The notes beneath the pieces are model-generated. The model did not search any database, had not been told where the DNA came from, and worked only from the letters and a program-made list of their open reading frames with translations. Shown one piece after another: positions 22,542 through 33,051 of a DNA stretch of 64,000 nt. The stretch comes from Arctopsyche grandis. Lineage: Eukaryota; Arthropoda; Insecta; Trichoptera; Hydropsychidae. Positions within the stretch are counted from its first letter, which is position 1. Every line of letters begins with the position of its first letter. The translations under genes were made by a program, and so were the position numbers. Location: contig NC_135365.1 of the NCBI RefSeq assembly GCF_051622035.1, positions 13,744,001-13,808,000 of the forward strand, read 5' to 3'.

Positions 22542-23120
22542 ATACGTATAGTATGTATAATTTTTTTTACAGAAAATTATTTGTAAAAAGATGTGTATTT
22601 CATAAGATTTTATGCTATATGTGTATTGCCTCTAGTATTACATTCGACTATTTATCTTGAAAAGTAGAGAAGAATCTAATCCCATAAATCTTCCTGAAGA
22701 ATGAGTTTGGGTCAACTTTGTTTAACCTACATACAATGTAACTGTTATTTATTGGAATTTTAAATTAATTTGATTGATAATAGACATCTGTGTATAAAAG
22801 TGTAAAGCAACATAATAAAAATACTATTTGTAAATCATAGATGTCTACAATTAATTTTAAATGTTATCTTATGATTATTTTTCATTCAACGACTTGCTGT
22901 CATAGAAGTTGTACTGTTGCTACTTTGGGAAAATTGTTTTGAACTTCTTGTTTAATTATAATGGTAATTTGATATCTCATTAAGTTTTTCATATTCTTAT
23001 AAAATTAAAAATATGTGCATGTTTAATATTTCTATACCCTATTTCAAGGATTTACTTGCATGAGTGACATGCTTGAGTGACCTTAAAACTTGATGTAATC
23101 ACTTATTCGAAGTACAAAAA
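22542..23120 (+). promoter_or_regulatory. Upstream region of the Moco sulfurase gene
   Basis: AT-rich DNA preceding the first coding exon at 23,121. It contains CATAGATGTCTAC near 22,840, resembling the SINE tail. No TATA box with a well-placed initiator could be picked, so the start of transcription is not defined. Confidence 0.35.
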
Positions 23121-26100
23121 ATGACAGATAATTACGACAACATATTTAATAAAGATGAGTTGCAGAATATTTCAAACGAATTCAAAAGACTACATAGTAA
23201 AGTATTTTTTTCTATATTATATATGTAGATAGTTCAATAAATGTATTCAAATACAATTAATAACGAGTTTCTAGATAAAATCAATTATATCGTATGGTCG
23301 ACTGTTAGTGTTTCAATTGTTGTATTATATCTTGTTTGTTCAATACTTAACATAATGTTATTTATTATTTGAATGAATGATATCTCTCTATTGTAAAAAC
23401 TTTTTGTCACATTCTTACATTTAAACAATACATTGCAGATAAAACGTATCTGGACTATGCCGGCGCTGCTCTGTGTCCTGAAACACAAATTAAAAGCATT
23501 ACCAAAGACTTGTCCGAAAATCTCTACCCAAATCCACACACGAGCAAATACACAAATGACTGTGTGGACCAAGTCAGATTTCAAATACTGAACCACTTCA
23601 AAACGGATGATTCAGAGTACAGCGTTATATTCACATCGGGAGCAACGGCAGCTCTGAAATTAACAGCGGAGTCTTTTGTATATAATAATGGAAACGACGT
23701 TGAATCAGGAGCTTTTATATATCTTCACGATAATCATACTTCAGTCCTCGGAATGCGAGATGTTGCCATCTCTAAATCTGCTGACTTGGTCGGGATATCT
23801 AGGAATGATTTGATAGAAAATATGTCTTGTGGGAAAGATGGGAATGATTTTAAGACTAGTGACGCAGAACGAGCATTATTTATATATCCAGCACAATGTA
23901 ATTTCAGTGGGTACAAATATCCTCTGAAATGGATCAACCTCGTTCAGGATGGAGCATTAAACAAATTTACTGAGAAAAAGATAAATAAAAAGTTCAGCGA
24001 ATGGGCAGTTTTCTTAGATGCTGCTGCTTTTGTCTCGACAAACACATTAAATTTAAATGTTTACAAGCCGGACTTTGTCTGCATATCATTCTATAAAATT
24101 TTCGGCTATCCAACAGGTCTCGGGGCACTTCTCGTTAAGAATACCAGTTCTGCATTGCTTGCGAATAAAACTTACTATGGAGGGGGTACAGTTGAAATTG
24201 CAATGAGCAAAGAAAACTATCACGTCAAACGAAGCATTATTCACGAAAGGTTTCTGTATATTTATACTAAAACTTACTTTAGCCTAGTTGTAAAGATTAA
24301 TACAATTTAAGTAGCAAATACTTATTGTCTGATTTTGACTGCTAAAAAAAGATTTAAAAATACTATTCAATAAATACTAGTACATATATGATTTCTCTTA
24401 CAGATTTGAGGATGGAACAATTCCATTTTTATCCATATTGGCTATAAAACATGGATTTGACGCTTTGCAAAGAATTATACCAAGAAAAGTTAGCGACAAC
24501 TTCATGGACTCAGTATCACTCTACACATTCAACTTGGCCCAACACCTTTACAGGCGAATGAAATCTCTCCATCATCACAACGGTGAACCTGTATTTGTCG
24601 TTTATGCAGACTCATCTTACGATGATCCTAATTTACAAGGTGGCATAGTAAACTTTAACATAATCCGAAATACTGGAGACTTCATTGGTTACGCAGAGGT
24701 AAACAATTATATATTTTGCACATCATAGCACCTAAAATTTACTAACTAATATATACTTAGGTCGTTCACATGGCAGAATTATTCGACATTATACTTCGTT
24801 CGGGTTGTTTCTGCAATCCGGGAGCTTGTCAAAGACATTTAAACCTGTCGAATGAGCAACTGTTGAAACACCACAAAGCAGGACACAAATGTGGTGATAA
24901 TAACGATCTTATTAACGGAGTGCCAACTGGATCGTTACGCGTATCTTTTGGATATATGTCGACGCAAAAAGATGTAGATAAGCTACTCGATATGGTTGTG
25001 CGGTGTTTTGTTGAAGGTTCTCCATTTTTTCACAAAATTGCAAACAATGAGGAAAATTTGAAAATGTTTGTACCATCGCTGAGTATTCCTGATGAAATAA
25101 AACTTGAAAAAACTACAGATAATTCCAATGCGGTGTCTACAATGTTGAAAGAATTTAAGAAAAAAGGTATCCTTAAACAAATTTACATATATCCGATTAA
25201 ATCGTGTGCAGCTTTTAAAGTTGAACACCGTTGGGAGATCTGTCATAAAGGATTGAAATATGATAGAGATTGGATGATAGTAAATGAATCGGGAGTTGCG
25301 TTGACCCAAAAACAGGACACGAGAATGTGTCTCATTGCACCAATTATCGATTTGGAAAATAACATCCTAACATTAACATTCCCAGGTAATTAATGGTTAA
25401 GATCAGTGATGTGCTGCTAAAATTCTATTAACCCGCTCTCGTGACGGGTATCACTCGTTTATCATCTGCTGTATGACGGGGACTTTTGAGCCATGACTTA
25501 ATGAATGGTGTAGGATCCCATGAATTGGCGTCAAACCTATCAAATTATCCTCACTACTCCACTCCGCACATGACGACTTGTATCGACTCAAGATGATGAA
25601 TCACAACAAAAGCAAACTACTTGCACATATGTATATTATACATATGTACATATGTTTGTATGCATATGCAAACAAAATAGTACCCGAAACACCTTTAAGA
25701 TTTTTTTTTATCCACATCGGATCAAGTATTGTGATTGTGCAAAAGTTTGATCTCGGGATTTCGACTGATTTTTTAATTATAACATTTAAATGTTTCTATC
25801 CTAGCAACCATTTCTATGAAATAAAATTATTTTGGCATTCTATAGCAGCACATCACTGTTAAAGGTTACTATACTCTGAAAGAAAATATATACTTACACT
25901 CAAATACTTGATTTCCTTTAGGAGTAAAAAACGTGTCAACATCACTCATTTCTAGCACGTTAGCAAATAATGATGTTTGTCATTCAAAGGTGTGTGGTGA
26001 TAAAGTACAAGGATATGATTGTGGCGATGAAATAGCTGATTGGTTAACTGATGTTTTGGGTTTGCCAGGACTACGACTTTTAAGACAAGCCGATCAAAAC

Positions 26101-26613
26101 AGAAAGCAAAAGAACAAATCAACCGCTAACGAAACTTCTATATCGTTATCCAACCAAGCTCAATATTTACTAATTAATATTGCTAGTATCAAATGGTTAT
26201 CTGATAAAGTCAAAAGTCAGGAATTCGACGATAGAATCGACAATTTAATAAAAAGATTTCGAGGAAATTTCATAGTTGAAACCGATAATGAATTTGATGA
26301 ATTAAAATGGTCGAAGTTGAATATCGGTTCAAGCATGTTTGAGGTAAATATTAAATAGTATTACATATTTTATTCATAATAAATTTACAATTTTCTATAT
26401 TCTTTCAATTAATTACAGGTTCAAGGACCTTGTACTAGGTGTCAAATGATTTGTATTGACCAAGAAAGTGGTGAAAAGACGACTGAGCCATTGCGCACAA
26501 TATCTAAAGAATTACAAGGAAAACTTAATTTCGGAATATATCTGTCACATGAGAGCTTTATTCAAAAAGATGATAGAATCCTAAATTGTTTTGAAGATGT
26601 ATTAATATTATAA
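23121..26613 (+). CDS. mal: Molybdenum cofactor sulfurase (maroon-like)
   Basis: The enzyme takes sulfur from cysteine and adds it to molybdenum cofactor, activating xanthine dehydrogenase and aldehyde oxidase in the cytosol. Six exons join in frame: 23,121-23,196; 23,439-24,249; 24,404-24,698; 24,761-25,385; 25,922-26,343; 26,419-26,613, giving 807 aa, close to the family size. The N-terminal NifS-like PLP domain has YLDYAGA, FTSGATAALK and the PLP lysine in SFYKIFGYPTG (about K245). The catalytic cysteine region is RSGCFCNPGAC (about C410/C412). The MOSC part starts at LKQIYIYPIKSC (about residue 532) and includes GPCTRCQMICID. Exon 1 begins at the first ATG in frame, MTDNYDNIFN. All introns have GT and AG ends. 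It is tail-to-tail with the MIEN1-like gene 114 bp away. Confidence 0.95.
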
Positions 26614-26727
26614 AAATTATTCATAGGTTTGAGCGTGCAGAAAATACGCATATATTTATTTATTAAATACTATTTGTACATATTTATGTATTAAATTTAT
26701 GAATTTGCAATACAAAATCAAATTCGA
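26614..26727. terminator. Shared 3' end of two convergent genes
   Basis: Only 114 bp separates the two stop codons. Minus-strand AATAAATAAATA (about 26,656-26,668) can serve the MIEN1-like gene, and plus-strand ATTAAA words near 26,661 and 26,692 can serve the sulfurase gene. The two 3' UTRs are therefore likely to overlap. Confidence 0.5.
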
Positions 26728-27237
26728 CTAGGAAATGGTGCACGTTATTGGTTGTTCGACTTTAACTTGAGTTATAGGGCCACCTTCCGATGCAGCTACT
26801 GCTACTTTAACCACTTCGTCATAATCGGGCAAAGCCATAGTCTGAAGCTTGGAATATACTGGAACATCATTGATGACTACTTCAAAAGAACCTGTATTTA
26901 AAATGAAAATTGTAAATGTCACAAAATTTACAACCCAATTTATGCATTGTTTTTCTGTTCTTTATAACTTCAAATGTGATACTAGTACTGAATCAATAAA
27001 TTAAAGTTTTTTATACCTTGTCTTCCTTTAGCACAAACAACGTCGAAATCATTTGACGTTTCTTTTAACTTTTTTGCTAACTTTAAACAATACCCTCCGT
27101 AGTCACACATCTTACTGAAACATATTGATTATGAAAAAACATAATGCTACGAACTAATGATGGAATTTTTTCAATCGTATTTACCAATATTCAACGTGAA
27201 CCGTAACATGAGTTTTTCCAGTATTTTCCCCGGCCAT
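26728..27237 (-). CDS. MIEN1/SelW-like thioredoxin-fold protein
   Basis: Three exons join in frame on the minus strand: 27,185-27,237; 27,017-27,114; 26,728-26,891, giving 104 aa, the usual size of the Rdx/SelW family. The redox motif is VEYCKMCDYGGYC, with CxxC in place of the CxxU of selenoprotein W. SFEVVINDVPVYSKLQTMALPDY matches the family's second half. The protein ends CTIS, a possible CaaX prenylation box like the CVIL end of human MIEN1. The role is probably redox-linked or membrane-associated signalling; the exact ortholog among SelW, SelT and MIEN1 groups is less certain than the family. The start ATG at 27,237 is the first in frame and the exon 1 donor follows a TTG|GTAAAT join. 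Confidence 0.85.
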
Positions 27238-27534
27238 GTTATGTAAAAATTGACAATTCTACCATAACCTCAAAATCAAATTAAATTATCTTCTAAATTA
27301 TGTAATGTTCGATGATTTATTTCATTTTTTTTGTGAAATTTTTAAATTAATACCTTACTTATTTACACAAGAAAATAACAATTTTACTACCAAAACATTA
27401 CAGTTGGTCTCGATTTGACAGATGATTTGGCCATAAACTGAAATTTAACAAATATATTTTTCCCAAAATTTACAGACCCAAATCAAGTTTACAATGATTA
27501 TAATCCTCAAAAGGTAGTAAAATAAAAAAAATAG
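27238..27534. other. Upstream region of the MIEN1-like gene
   Basis: AT-rich, without frames. It should hold the minus-strand promoter, but no TATA/initiator pair stands out. Confidence 0.4.
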
Positions 27535-28374
27535 GCCAAATAAACACGAAAAAGTGTAAAAACCATATATTTTTTGTTTTAAAATTCGCTAGATAATTAT
27601 AAGTATTTTAAAGGTCCGTTCATACTTAATGGCACTGCACGACTCCGTTTCAAATATGTCATTTTATTACATTTCTATTCATATCTACCTACACGTCGCG
27701 GTCACGTCACGTTTACAGCACTTTGGCCGAGTGCAAGGCAAAATCGGCTTACTTATACATTACAGGCCATGACGATACGGCGCAATATTGCTTACGTCGT
27801 ATTGTCGAGTACTTGCAATATGAATGCATACACATTCGTAGCTACGCGTCAGAATACAAGTCAGCAAAAATGTTTCGGCGTTTATCGAACGAAAAATGAT
27901 GTATAATCACGTTGTTGTTGGAAGAAGAAGCTCAAGAAGGCAATAAAAAAGCACGGAGGCGTTTTGATGTGCATCCCATGTTAAAAAATATAGAAGAACC
28001 GAAGGAGAGTTTTGGACACTGTATAAGGAACTTGTGGAAGATGCGCGTCGACGGACTCCTATCGCAGTTGTGAGTCGAACGCGTTCAACTATATGTCGAA
28101 GTAAACTGTCAAAATGAACGAAGAAGTATTAATTGCTGAGGTATGTTTACTTTACTACTCTACCGCACTATTTTCATATCTCTTCACCTCTATTTTATAA
28201 TATTGAAAGTAATTTGAATGGCGCAGTCGTGATGAACTTCATTTGACGTTTCGTTTGACTTTGTTTTTAATGGCTTTTTTAGGTTCAGCAGAGACCTGCT
28301 CTGTATGATAAGAGCTTAAATTTGGAAGAGTTGTGGATAGAGGTGGCCACCATTCTCGGTTGTGGTAAGTAAAT

Positions 28375-28870
28375 AGAAATTATTTATTTTATTTAAAATA
28401 TAAGCAAACAGTATACAGTATATAAAACCAAAATAGCTCATTAGTACAGATAGTTTAAAATACAGATAGTTTAATAGTAATAGATTATACAATACATAAG
28501 AATAGAAAGTAAGTAAGCCTATTAATATTGTGGCGGCTCGCTTATACGACATGGTCGAGTTTGGTTGCCTTCCTGCGAGTGGGGACCAACCCGGCTGTGT
28601 TCGGAGAGCCACTACTCACTCTGTCTTCAGCTGTCATATAATAAACACGTGCATTAACATGCCAGTCGTCTCATTCGTTCATCCTCCATAATATTAACAT
28701 TATAAGAGGGGTTCCAAACAGCACTTGCTAATTCGAGGTGGGACCGTACAAAAGAATTATATAATAGATTAGAGTTCATTTTGACAAGGAATTGCACCTG
28801 CTGGTGAAATGAACCAATCGGCAAATGCATTACGAATTCCCATTGTTTGAATAGTAGGCCTTGCAAATCT
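28375..28870 (-). pseudogene. LINE 3' fragment inside the Harbinger element
   Basis: On the minus strand LLYNSFVRSHLELASAVWNP is the thumb-region motif of Jockey/CR1-like reverse transcriptases, close to the one at 7,416. The 3' part ends in AAATAAAATAAATAA near 28,385. A 161-bp LTR-like segment interrupts it. Confidence 0.6.
28529..28689. mobile_element. Short solo-LTR-like fossil
   Basis: A 161-bp segment starts TGTGGCGGCTCG and ends CATCCTCCA, with TG...CA ends and an AATAAA signal near 28,642. It is flanked by TAATAT on both sides (28,523-28,528 and 28,690-28,695). The family cannot be named; it looks like a solo LTR within the LINE fragment. Confidence 0.5.
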
Positions 28871-29393
28871 TCCTGTATTTGGGTTAGGTTGCTGCTCCCT
28901 TACATTTGCTGTTCCAAATAATTTGGGACTAATAAGTCAGCTGAGGGATTCGTACTCGATATAAAGTTGTGCAAGGCACAATATGTAACGGTTATTGAAG
29001 TTGCAAAGTCAACAGAAACTTCCATTCTTTTTAATAAAATCCTCCAAGTGTGGGCAGTAATACCAAAAACATTTTCAACAATCCTAGCTCTAGATAGACG
29101 GTAATAAAAAATTCGTTTGTCGTTGCGACCAGGAAAGGGGCGTAAAATGTTATTTTTAAGCAGAAATGCCTCATCCGCTACAATCACTAATGAAACTTTT
29201 AAGTTGGTTTCTGATTCTGGTAGTGGGCGATCCTCTGGTATGGAAATGGCAGGACTATTTTGCAACCACAATTTTCCAAATGGGCAGTTTAAAAATACAC
29301 CTCCGTCACTGTTGCTTCCGTAACCACCAACATCTATCATTAAGTAATTATAATTCGCATCTACTAATGCCATCAAAACGATCGAAAAACTCT

Positions 29394-30236
29394 TGTAGGA
29401 ATCTCGTCATCGTCATCGTCATCGAAACATTCGAGAATATTCCGCAACAACAAACCACATTCCTTGCAGAACTCACACACGTAAACAAGCGGAACGAAAC
29501 CCAGACGACGCACACCTGCAGTCATTATATTAAACTCAAGCGGAACGCCCCTACCAGTCGAGTGGAACCAAAACGGTCGAAACACGCCGCCACCATTAAA
29601 CTACATCGAGCGGAACGGCGCCAATCATTCCAGAAAATTCTACCCCTCGACAAAAGCAAATTCCTCGCTTACGCATCAACAACCACTTCCATCAATCATT
29701 CCAGAAAATTCTACCCCTCGACAAAAGCAAATTCCTCGCTTACGCATCAACAACCCCACCATCGATCAGGTGATTCCAGAAACACTATAAAAGGAGGTAC
29801 AACCCAAACAACGCCAGTCGACCCACAGCAGCAAGCGTCGACACACAGCACCAGACCAGTCGACCCACAGCAGTAAGCGTCGACACACAACAGCAGACCA
29901 GTCGACATACAGCTCCTGACCAGCCACCACTACACTACGCGGACTTGGAAGATCAACCAGCCGGACGAGCCAGCAACACACTGCCGTATCCAGAGACCTT
30001 CCGAACATAGCCGAACAACGAGCCAGCAACACACTGCCGCATCCAGAGACCTTCTGAACATAGCTGAATGCCGAGCCAGCGACACTCTACCATATCCAGA
30101 GACCGCTGAACGACATACTTTTGCCCAAACATAATACATTTGTACAACTAAAGGCAAACAATAAAACTTTATAAAACTAGCACAACAGTGTTTCGTTAGG
30201 CTGGGATACGGTCAACATATACCTACCCCGCCTACA
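29394..30236 (+). mobile_element. Solo LTR fossil, copy 1 (Gypsy-like)
   Basis: An 843-bp segment runs from TGTAGGAATCTCG to CCCCGCCTACA, with a CTATAAAAGG box near 29,783 and an AATAAA signal near 30,160, the usual LTR layout. The 4-bp duplication CTCT flanks it (29,390-29,393 and 30,237-30,240). No internal retrovirus-like genes remain. It lies within the transposase gene, so it is younger than the Harbinger insertion. The related copy is at 34,676-35,451. Confidence 0.85.
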
Positions 30237-30850
30237 CTCTTATTATAGTTATAATACATAGATCCTGACTTTTCGGGGGTGACTGGGGATCCTGACATTT
30301 GTTCATAAAATCAACAGCAGTTTTTTCAAACTATTCATTAGTACTTTTTGGAATGTATATAATTTCCTGGATTGCACTGCACGTTTCTTTCACTATCTTG
30401 TATACTGTAGTATTTCCCAGCCGAAAATTAAAGGCAATGGATCTAAACGAATTACCGGTAGCCAATGTTCTGAAAAGTAAAAAACAACTATTAATAAAAC
30501 AATAATTTTAACTTTTTTTTAGTTACCTACATACATATGCATATATATAAATAGAACTATATACAATATTTTTTTCTTTTTGTTTTCAGATGTTAATGTG
30601 TTAAAAAAACGATGGAGATCCCTACGGGATGGGTTTACAAAACATTATCGATTACAAAAAACATGTCCCAGTGGATCAGCTGGAGGAAAAAAAAGATCTT
30701 GGCCCTTTTACAGCTAAATGGAATTCCTGATTCCACATGTGGAATTCAGGTAATCTACGGGGAATTATGAAAGTCCTGTAGATTTAATTGAAATCCCAAT
30801 CGAGCTGGAAGAGTCCATAATGGATCCCGTTGGACCACCATTCATCACAC

Positions 30851-30985
30851 AACACACAGTCTCTACACAATACCCAACCACAACACAATACCCAGTCACT
30901 ACACAAAACCCAGTCACAACACAATACCCAGTCACTACACAAAACCCAGTCACAACACAACACCCAGTCACAAGACGACAGCCAG
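30851..30985 (+). repeat. 18/36-bp minisatellite in the MADF gene tail
   Basis: Tandem units of the type CAGTCACTACACAAAACC and CAGTCACAACACAATACC alternate. In one frame they encode TTQYPV/TTQNPV repeats, so the array probably grew from a Pro/Thr/Gln-rich protein tail. Confidence 0.9.
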
Positions 30986-32234
30986 TCCCACGGAATCGTC
31001 ACAGGAATTCAACCGAGACTAGGTTGTTGCTTGTGATTTTTTTTTCAATTATCGGAGTGTTCTTTCGAGCATATTGTTGCAGGTTGATGGTGACGGTTGC
31101 AATAACACTTTTGCTATATTGTCTTCAAATAATGCTATGATGTCTTTTAATAATGCTATGTTCCCATTGAAAATGTTCCTATGCAAGATATATAAAAAAT
31201 ATCCTTTGCGATAATACTTTTATGTTTTGTTGTCTTCAAATAATATTATGATGTATTTTAATAATATTGTGTTCCTATGCAAGATATATAAAAATATCCT
31301 TTGCAATAATATGGTCTGACTAGTTTGTAAAATAAATGTAATTTTATAACACTTTGTTTATTTATTGAACTCTCCAAAAGCTTTGAGAACGACAGTAATA
31401 AGTAAATAAAAATTGAAAAAGATATAAATTTAAAATCTAGCCTTAAAGTCACAGCTAAGCGTTGTTTCGTTGATATACTTTTTCTATAATTCGTATTTTC
31501 TTTCCGTATTTTATTTTGTATCAAAGAGTGTAGGGTATCGAACTGCTCTTTGTTCATTCGGAAATATTGGAAGTAGCGTTCAGGAAATTCCCTCAGTTCT
31601 TTACAGAGTTTATGGTATTCTCCGTACTCTTTACGCTTTTGATTTATGGGGTGCACCCACCATCTCTGACGTATTCTCTGTATTCGCATGAGTAACATAT
31701 ATGCAGCTATTGCCCTTCTTGCCCGTAGTGAAACCATCCTCGTAAGCAGTGAACTGACTGCTACGTAGTATGTAGAACGGTCAACGTTGCGCCTCTGTAC
31801 GTCTGCGTCAACGTATTCGGTGGAAGCGCCGACGCAAAGTATCGTAATGTAACGTTGTGTCAACGTTACGACGATTGCGTTACGTCGGCGCCAACGTATG
31901 CGTCCTGCGTCAACGTATGCGGTGGAAGCGTTCCTTTAAGGTATGAACAGGAAATGTCGGGTACTGCTGTAAGCCTGCCGTGGCGTAAACGTGACGGTTG
32001 AAATGAACATACCCATACAAAATGTACCAAAGAATACTTTTCGTACGGCTGGATACCTGCTGAAGTCGGTTCTTACAGAACAGACCTTAAAGCATTAAAA
32101 TATCACAATCAATAGAAAAAATACTTGACTATTGATTCCAATTCTCACTTTGAGCACAGCAATACTTGATTTTGAGTTAGATCATTAAATCCAAAAAGTT
32201 TGCGCATTTTATTAAATACTAATATGTATCTAGA

Positions 32235-32378
32235 GATCGGCGCTCGATTTCTATTTGGACAAAAAAATGGGTTCACCATTGTCAACCTTTTTTTTGCTCT
32301 TTAGCTTTGTAGGACAATTGCAACTGACAATGGTGAACCCATTTTTTTGTCCAAATAGAAACCGGACGCCGATCTCCT
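32235..32378. mobile_element. Fold-back MITE inside MITE-A copy 2
   Basis: AGATCGGCG...CTATTTGGACAAAAAAATGG...CACCATTGTCA is inverted at the right end as TGACAATGGTGAACCC... to CGCCGATCT, leaving a loop of about 35 bp. A diverged relative lies near 14,880. Confidence 0.8.
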
Positions 32379-32407
32379 CATCTCATTTAACGAGAGCGAA
32401 CCATAGA

Positions 32408-32745
32408 TATATAATACCATAGATACGCCTTCACGCTCTAAACCGGTCACCCTTTTGGACCATGCACAAACAAAGTAGTGCATGGTCCAACTCTCAGTAG
32501 GTAGTTAGCTTCTAAGTAGGAAAGGTTGATTGAGGAGATCTTGTCGATAGATATGCGGAGGTGCGGGGGGTTTAACTAGCGGGGAAGTGGTAAAAAAAAC
32601 GACGACCGCTGCGTCGTAGGGAAAAAACCTTTTTTTTTCCCAACTTCCCCGCTAGTTAAACCCCCCGCACCCCTCAGTTAGTGACGACAAGATCTCCGAC
32701 CAAAATCACGTGTCAGGGACCATCTATGTATTATATATCTATGGA
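32408..32745. mobile_element. Fold-back MITE with CATAGATATATAAT ends
   Basis: The ends CATAGATATATAATAC and TATTATATATCTATG are inverted, and the flanks share AGCGAAC. Inner arms GGGGGGTTTAACTAGCGGGG (about 32,556) and CCCCGCTAGTTAAACCCCCC (about 32,645) pair perfectly. A separate TGCATGGTCC/GGACCATGCA pair lies near 32,457-32,489. Confidence 0.8.
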
Positions 32746-33051
32746 GCGAACCAACAAAAATCGATATCATATTCGAATTCAATGGGTCAAACTTAGTAAA
32801 GTTTGATAATATCCACTCGAAGTGTTTTTTTTTATTTTTTGTTTCTGTGTTATTTTCCAGCTTCAATTAATTCGAAATAATTCACACTAATTAAAAATAT
32901 CTATATATGTAGAATTGAAACAAGTATTGTTATTTTTCTTGTTTAATTACACATTACATTACATAAATACCTTAACTTAAAAAACAAAATCACAATTTCG
33001 CTACATAAAAAAAAATCTATTTCATTCAATGAAATGAACGGTAGATATACT

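Larger units (their letters stand above)
28114..31140 (+). pseudogene. Harbinger second gene: MADF-domain protein
   Basis: MADF proteins of Harbinger elements are Myb/SANT-like DNA-binding partners of the transposase. Exons read 28,114-28,140 (MNEEVLIAE), 28,283-28,364 (VQQRPALYDKSLNLEELW...) and from 30,590 (DVNVLKKRWRSLRDGFTKHY...). Splice sites are good (GTATGT, GTAAGT, TTTTCAG) and the frame is continuous across both joins. After WPFYS there is a stop, beyond which EFLIPHVEF continues in another reading, so the copy is broken. The tail region encodes a Pro/Thr/Gln-rich repeat at 30,851-30,985. The second intron contains transposase exons on the other strand. Confidence 0.75.
28905..31863 (-). 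pseudogene. Harbinger DDE transposase (HARBI1-like)
   Basis: The N-terminal part at 31,863-31,442 (minus) reads RWWVHPINQKRKEYGEYHKL and FPERYFQYFRMNKEQFDTLH, the HARBI1 N-terminal domain. The frame continues after an intron at 30,469 with TLATGNSFRSIAFNFRLGNT. The C-terminal part at 29,390-28,905 reads VLMALVDANYNYLMIDVGGY and the nuclease region PFPGRNDKRIFYYRLSRARI. Middle sequence with the usual GAIDGKH motif is missing next to a GATCCTGAC direct repeat (30,263 and 30,291), suggesting a small deletion. A solo LTR at 29,394-30,236 separates the last parts. The intron at 30,470-31,441 has a GC rather than GT donor as read. Confidence 0.85.
27612..32087. mobile_element. PIF/Harbinger DNA transposon, decayed, with nested insertions
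   Basis: The ends are AGGTCCGTTC and GAACAGACCT, inverted with one mismatch. The flanks carry TAA on both sides (27,609-27,611 and 32,088-32,090), the usual Harbinger target duplication. It carries a DDE transposase on the minus strand and a MADF-domain gene on the plus strand, the two-gene set known for this superfamily. A LINE fragment and two LTR remnants account for part of its 4.5 kb. Both genes have defects, so it is not autonomous now. Confidence 0.85.
27535..32820. mobile_element. MITE, family A, copy 2, split by a Harbinger element and fold-backs
   Basis: The left part, about 27,535-27,611, contains TTTTAAAATTCGCTAGAT; the right part, 32,088-32,820, contains TCACAATCAATAGAAAAA. Both match consecutive parts of copy 1 at 13,430-13,600. 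The right end has AATGGGTCAAACTTAGTAAA, matching the right inverted repeat of copy 1. Removing 27,612-32,087 rejoins the MITE. Two further elements sit in the right half. Confidence 0.7.

Noticed and set aside
29166-29876. 236-codon plus frame
   Set aside because: It runs antisense through the Harbinger transposase and into the solo LTR; composition reflects those repeats.
30851-30985. CRISPR-like array
   Set aside because: Units are contiguous 18-bp tandem repeats without spacers; this is a eukaryotic minisatellite.
30820-31140. 106-codon Thr/Gln-rich frame as an independent gene
   Set aside because: It is the minisatellite tail of the Harbinger MADF gene, not a separate host gene.
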